This document shows, one piece after another, positions 60,196 through 64,000 of a stretch of 64,000 bases of DNA. The DNA comes from DATGZX01 sp035296965 (lineage in GTDB: Bacteria > Planctomycetota > Planctomycetia > Gemmatales > Gemmataceae), in assembly GCA_035296965.1 (NCBI GenBank), contig DATGZX010000010.1, positions 1 through 64,000 on the forward strand, written 5' to 3'. A program made the position numbers and the translations under genes. The notes under the pieces are model-generated. The model had not been told where the DNA came from and searched no databases. It saw only the letters and a list, made by a program, of their open reading frames with translations. Numbering within the stretch: the first letter of the stretch is position 1; the number at the start of each line of letters is the position of its first letter.

Positions 60196-60789
60196 TCACT
60201 CGACTGTCACTTCTACCTGGACCACAAAGGCAGGCGATTTGCCGGCCGTTGCCACGGTTCCCTCGAGAGAGAGGGCTCCTGCAAAGGTGGGATCGTGCGT
60301 GAAATCTACCGTTGCTGTGGCTCTCACTTTTCGCCCGGGTGGGATAGTGGGTGTGTCGACGGCCACCGAAAGGCATTCACAGCTAGTTTCAATCGGCCCT
60401 ATCACGATTTCATCTTTGCCCGTGTACTGCAGCCAGAATTGTATCACACGCCTGCCGCCTCTCGGTAGGTGCCCCAACTTCAGTCTTGCCTCACAAGGTA
60501 TCGATACCGTCTGACCTTCCGATAGTTCGACGATCTTCGCGCCAGCCTCGGCGACTGAAGTTGGAAGAGACTCCGCTCCAGCGCGTTTCCCCGAGCAGCC
60601 GAGCGAAGCCCCATGCGAAACAAGTAAGATCAATAGGAAAAAAGCGCGGAGGAGGATTTTGGCTGGGGCTTGGGGGAAATGAGCTCCGGTGGCGGGGCGC
60701 CAATTGAGTCCAAAGGAGAAGGGAAACGCTCGCCAATGCCCGGGATTGTAGATTGATAAGAGAGCGCAGATTGCAACGCAATTCTGCAT
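60196..60789 (-). CDS. DUF1573-like lipoprotein
   Basis: 197 residues from ATG 60789, picked because GGGAG lies upstream; another start is possible. A lipoprotein signal (LLRAFFLLILLVSHGASLGC) is followed by a DUF1573-like domain with the typical Cys pair TSCECLSVAV and GRKVRATATVDFTHDP. The upstream part of the frame before the lipobox is long for a signal peptide. It is 116 bases before the larger DUF1573 gene and on the same strand. Confidence 0.6.
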   Translation of the reverse strand: MQNCVAICALLSIYNPGHWRAFPFSFGLNWRPATGAHFPQAPAKILLRAFFLLILLVSHGASLGCSGKRAGAESLPTSVAEAGAKIVELSEGQTVSIPCEARLKLGHLPRGGRRVIQFWLQYTGKDEIVIGPIETSCECLSVAVDTPTIPPGRKVRATATVDFTHDPTFAGALSLEGTVATAGKSPAFVVQVEVTVE

Positions 60790-61869
60790 CGTCACCAGTC
60801 TCCCTTTGGGAGAGCCGGGCGAACGGTCAATAGCAGGGCGGTGGTTTATCATAGCTTTGATGCGGTAACATCGGCCGTGCGATTTCCCTTTCGCATGTCA
60901 GATGCGCAACACTACCCCGTGGTGAGAGGAATTAACCAAGGATGACTGGGCCGATTTCAAGGAAAGGCTCTCGGCCTTCATCTACGTCAAAGGGCACGAA
61001 GCTAACCGTCTTCGACCTCACAAAACTTCCTCATCGAGGCCATTTGACCGATCCCTTCATTGCAGTTGCATTGCACGACGCGCCCGTAACGAAATTACCG
61101 TGACCAAGCGCGGCTTTGATTGTCAGGGTGACAGATTGTGGTGTCAAGTGAAATCTTGGCGATTTTGCGGATCGCGATCATTCATGGATCATGAATTCTA
61201 GCGCTGTGCTCGCGATGCGAAACGCTAAACCCCTGGAGATGAATTGGGAGGAACAAAAAGGGACGCATCTATTTTATTTGACTTGTTACTTTAGCCGTGG
61301 TCGCCGCTCTGCAGCAGCGCGTCCCCCTTCTTTCTAGTATTCCTTTCCATCGTCGGCGTTTATCCTGGCGATGGGCCGAGAGCAAGGGCACAATTCTCCT
61401 GGGCTGCCGTTCCATGTCCCCCTTGCTGAATCTACAATAGCGGCATCGCGACTCCGTGAGTCGCGACCAGCGCGAGTGCTTGGTAATTCGTGACCTGAAT
61501 CGGCCAAGCGGACCATGCAAACCCGGTGTGCTCTTCCCTGGAAGATCCTGTGGCCGTGGTGCCCTGAATCGAGGAGGCCCAGCGTGGGTCTCTCCAGCGC
61601 TAAGGAGGCGATGGCCGTTCCAATCGCGCATTTGGCTGCCGAAAGGCGCACTTTCGGCGTACTTTCAGCGCACCTTTCGCCACGCGCGGGTTGTGGTGCA
61701 CAACTCGACGCAAGCTGCCACTTGAGGCAGACACCGTTTCCCTGAGCCACCAAGATACAAATAGGACGCAATTAGGACGCATTTTTAGAGGCATTTCAAT
61801 GTTTGTGGACTAGTAACATGGACGGTCAGCATGCTGCCCGCTTCCCTGCGGAACGACAGAACATCATTT
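60790..61869. other. Gene-poor region with REP-like words
   Basis: About 1.1 kb without a supported gene. AAAAAGGGACGCATCTATTT occurs at 61255-61274 and a related AGGACGCATTTTTAG at 61777, resembling planctomycete interspersed palindrome edges. The frames at 61269-61771 do not code for anything recognised. Confidence 0.35.
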
Positions 61870-62964
61870 ATGCACGATTTCTCAGAGCTTTTCAGCAAAC
61901 CGCCGGTCGTTCATGCACAGGCGCCGGGGCGCGTGAATCTGATTGGCGAGCATACCGACTACAACGGCGGTTTTGTCTTGCCCACGGCGATCCCTCAGCA
62001 CACTCGAGTGGAACTGGCGCAGCGGCAGGACCACGTTGTGCGCGCCTGGTCGAGTGCCGTGGCGTTGCCGGCACCTCGGATCTACACTCTAGGCGAGGAG
62101 AAGCGGACTGCGAGCTGGCTTGATTACATCCAGGGTCTGACAAGCATCCTGCGGAGCGAAGGGCACGCGCTCCTGGGGTTTGATGTCCGCATCGAGTCGA
62201 GTGTGCCTCTTGGCAGCGGGCTGTCGTCCAGCGCTTCGTTGACGGTCAGTTTGCAGCGCGCCCTGCGCGCGGCATTCGCGCTCAGGCTCGATGATGTGAC
62301 CATTGCCCGCATCAGCCGGCGCGTGGAGAACGAATTTGTCGGAGCGCAGGTCGGTATCATGGACCCGATGGCAGCCAGCCTCGCGGACCAGGGGACGGCC
62401 CTATTCCTCGATGCCCGCAGCCTCGAGTTCGAGCGCGTTCCCTTGCCCGTCGGGGCGGAGCTGGTCGTGATCGATTCGAGTGTGGCACACCGGAATGCGG
62501 CCGGGGATTACAATACCCGTCGGCGCGAGTGCGAGCAGGCTAGCGCGCTGCTCGGCGTGAGCCAGCTCCGCGACCTGACCGTCGCAGACTTGCCCAAGCT
62601 TAGCGCGTTGCCTGAGCCGCTGAAAAGCAGAGCACGCCACGTGATCACCGAGAACGACCGCGTCCTGGAAGCGGTGGCGGCGATGAGAGCCGGGGACCTG
62701 GACCGCTTGGGTAAGTTGTTCTATGCGTCGCACGCCTCGATGCGCGACGATTACCAGGTGTCGATTCCTGAGATCGATTCGCTGGTCGAACTCGGCCGGA
62801 CAGAGCCCGATGTCTTTGGGGCCAGGCTTACCGGAGGAGGGTTTGGCGGCTCCGTCGTGATGCTCGCGCGTGTAGGGACTGGGCGGACAGTTGCACAGCG
62901 TATCGCGCAAATATACGACGAACAGTCGGGCTTCCGCTCGAAGATCCTCGTTCCAGCCTGTTGA
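61870..62964 (+). CDS. galK: Galactokinase
   Basis: 364 residues from ATG 61870 (an ATG 13 codons earlier is possible; no strong RBS). Signature PGRVNLIGEHTDYNGGFVLP near the start, the ATP-binding loop PLGSGLSSSASL and the C-terminal TGGGFGGSVVML define a GHMP sugar kinase of the galactokinase type. It phosphorylates alpha-galactose at C1. No galT or galE is adjacent. Base composition is like the rest of the window. Confidence 0.93.
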   Translation: MHDFSELFSKPPVVHAQAPGRVNLIGEHTDYNGGFVLPTAIPQHTRVELAQRQDHVVRAWSSAVALPAPRIYTLGEEKRTASWLDYIQGLTSILRSEGHALLGFDVRIESSVPLGSGLSSSASLTVSLQRALRAAFALRLDDVTIARISRRVENEFVGAQVGIMDPMAASLADQGTALFLDARSLEFERVPLPVGAELVVIDSSVAHRNAAGDYNTRRRECEQASALLGVSQLRDLTVADLPKLSALPEPLKSRARHVITENDRVLEAVAAMRAGDLDRLGKLFYASHASMRDDYQVSIPEIDSLVELGRTEPDVFGARLTGGGFGGSVVMLARVGTGRTVAQRIAQIYDEQSGFRSKILVPAC

Positions 62965-62972
62965 GGGGGAAA

Positions 62973-63055
62973 GGAAAAGGTGTCAGGACCCTTTTCCGTA
63001 CCGGAAGAACGATGGGCCGTAGTAGGTGGCTGAAAAGGGTCCTGCCACCTTTTCC
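62973..63055. repeat. Inverted-repeat element with the same ends as the decayed RAYT element
   Basis: GGAAAAGGTGTCAGGACCC... (62973-62996) and its inverse (63032-63055) pair over 24 bases with one mismatch around a 35-base loop. The same end sequence bounds 46193-46748, so this is a small non-autonomous copy. It also supplies the upstream part of the VOC frame. Confidence 0.78.
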
Positions 63056-63082
63056 TTTCCTGAAGCTTCTTTCGAGGTTGCT

Positions 63083-63472
63083 ATGCAGATAACGCAGATC
63101 GATCATTGCTCGGTCGTGATCAGCGACGTGGAGCGTAGCCGGCGATTCTATCGAGATATCCTCGGTCTCAAGGAGATCAATAAGCCGAGGACGTTTGATT
63201 TCACGGTCCTGTGGTTTGACCTGGGCAATCACCACATCCATTTATTGCTCAAGGACCGCCCCGACACGATCAGTCCGCGCCACTTTGCCCTGCGCGTACA
63301 GGATGCCGCCGCGGCTCGGACGTATTTCCGGGAACACGGTGTAACGACGCAAGAGACGACGCCAATCCCCGGTGCCGATCGCTTTTTCATCGCCGACCCT
63401 GACGGTAATCGCATCGAGATCATCCAGTGGCTGCGGCCATATAGTTCCGAGGAGAACGCACGGCCGCGCTAG
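63083..63472 (+). CDS. VOC-family (glyoxalase/dioxygenase-like) protein
   Basis: 129 residues from ATG 63083 with GAGG upstream; the longer frame starts inside the repeat element and is not used. ITQIDHCSVVISDVERSRRFYRDILGL and a second beta-alpha-beta unit (HFALRVQDAAAARTYFREHG, FFIADPDGNRIEIIQW) are typical of vicinal-oxygen-chelate proteins; metal ligand candidates are His8, His55/56 and Glu in RIEI. Glyoxalase, fosfomycin-resistance and dioxygenase members all look like this, so the reaction is undetermined. Confidence 0.85.
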   Translation: MQITQIDHCSVVISDVERSRRFYRDILGLKEINKPRTFDFTVLWFDLGNHHIHLLLKDRPDTISPRHFALRVQDAAAARTYFREHGVTTQETTPIPGADRFFIADPDGNRIEIIQWLRPYSSEENARPR

Positions 63473-63566
63473 GCACGCAGGGGAGATGGGGGAGATGCGG
63501 GAAGAACGAACAGGGAACGAACGGGGTTAATCTCAGTTCCCTCGCCCCTCTTCCCTTGCCCCTACT

Positions 63567-64000
63567 TCAAAACGTCCATTCGCCACGGAAAAAGACGCCC
63601 TGCTCGGTCAGGTCGGCACGGGAGGCGCCTGCATTGGCGATGTCCCACCATTGTTCGAATTGGTAGCCAAAGGTAAAGCGGCCTGGATACCGGCTCCAGC
63701 GCGGCGTCCAGCTCAGTCCAAGTTGCAAGGCGAGCACCGGTACAACCTGGTCGTGATAAACGTCGCTGCTCGCGCCGACGGTCGTGCCGTCGGAGGCGAC
63801 GAACGCTTCCTCGAATGCCTGATGGATGCGCCCGAAAACCCCAGCGCTTTCGACGCGGCCAAAGAATTCCCAGCCGGCCCAGTCCAGCCGCCGCGTGAGA
63901 TCGAGCCCAACGTGCGGCCCGCCGCCGACAAAGTTATTGTTCTGGGTTTGCTCGATGTAGTTACCCTGGGCATACGAATCAAAATAGATACCCGCCACTC
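63567..64000 (-). CDS. Outer-membrane beta-barrel protein, C-terminal part (cut by window edge)
   Basis: The last ~144 residues are in the window. Alternating aromatic/polar strands (GGGPHVGLDLTRRLDWAGW, PVLALQLGLSWTPRW, GRFTFGYQFEQWWDIAN) and a C-terminal GEWTF suggest barrel strands ending in an aromatic residue, as in Lpg1974-type pore proteins frequent in planctomycetes. The start lies beyond the right edge. Confidence 0.6.
   Translation of the reverse strand, partial: VAGIYFDSYAQGNYIEQTQNNNFVGGGPHVGLDLTRRLDWAGWEFFGRVESAGVFGRIHQAFEEAFVASDGTTVGASSDVYHDQVVPVLALQLGLSWTPRWSRYPGRFTFGYQFEQWWDIANAGASRADLTEQGVFFRGEWTF

Noticed and set aside
61334..61771. Minus-strand frame of 145 codons in the gene-poor region
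   Set aside because: No family, no RBS and overlapping frames on both strands with similar length; not supported.

Overview
The window looks like a chromosomal stretch of a planctomycete, most likely of the Gemmata/Zavarzinella group (family Gemmataceae). The signs are ECF sigma factors fused through a membrane helix to WD40 or thioredoxin modules, a DUF1559 pseudopilin-like protein, giant glycine-rich secreted proteins with a LEPR/LEDR-type N-terminal tag, TPR-sulfotransferase fusions, DUF1573 lipoproteins, a PEP-CTERM tail fragment, and many REP-like repeats with a REP-associated tyrosine transposase (RAYT). This assignment rests on family knowledge, not on a database search.

Layout. 1-2.6 kb: mobile-element debris (start of an IS110 transposase, integrase tails, a tRNA-Cys 3' fragment that looks like an att scar), an XRE antitoxin-like gene and small unknown genes. 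3.1-9.2 kb: a TPR-sulfotransferase followed by a secreted beta-helix/DUF4214 protein. 9.4-16.9 kb: two divergent giant ECF sigma fusions (WD40 and TlpA types). 17.2-19.7 kb: a PEP-CTERM remnant and a penicillin-acylase-family enzyme. 20.2-29.6 kb: a respiratory operon with Rieske protein, b6-type cytochrome b, an extended subunit IV, an octaheme cytochrome c and two cupredoxin-like proteins, closed by a terminator. 29.6-34.9 kb: pdxH, infA, rpsU, an RRM protein, an FHA protein, a GNAT acetyltransferase and a CPBP protease. 35.0-35.8 kb: an intact RAYT element. 36.3-46.2 kb: a second TPR-sulfotransferase plus giant secreted protein (S53 protease, beta-helix and ten Ig-like repeats). 46.2-46.75 kb: a decayed, nested RAYT element. 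46.8-53.2 kb: three related alpha/beta hydrolases, each joined to a different membrane module, with a pseudopilin between them. 53.2-60.8 kb: a minus-strand run of envelope genes (GT-C glycosyltransferase, GATase-like protein, Cys-rich secreted protein, DUF1573 lipoproteins). 61.9-64 kb: galK, a VOC protein and the end of an outer-membrane barrel protein.

Three observations stand out. First, the hydrolase at 46836-48635 carries a cytoplasmic N-terminal domain that reads as a group II intron-type reverse transcriptase with its catalytic residues lost, fused through one membrane helix to a hydrolase whose nucleophile serine is glycine; this looks like a double pseudoenzyme. Second, a [TPR-sulfotransferase]-[giant beta-helix secreted protein] two-gene cassette occurs twice, which suggests a dedicated enzyme-substrate pair. 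Third, several repeat families with conserved geometry, including 9-3-9 hairpins whose arms co-vary, are spread through the intergenic spaces alongside an intact RAYT.
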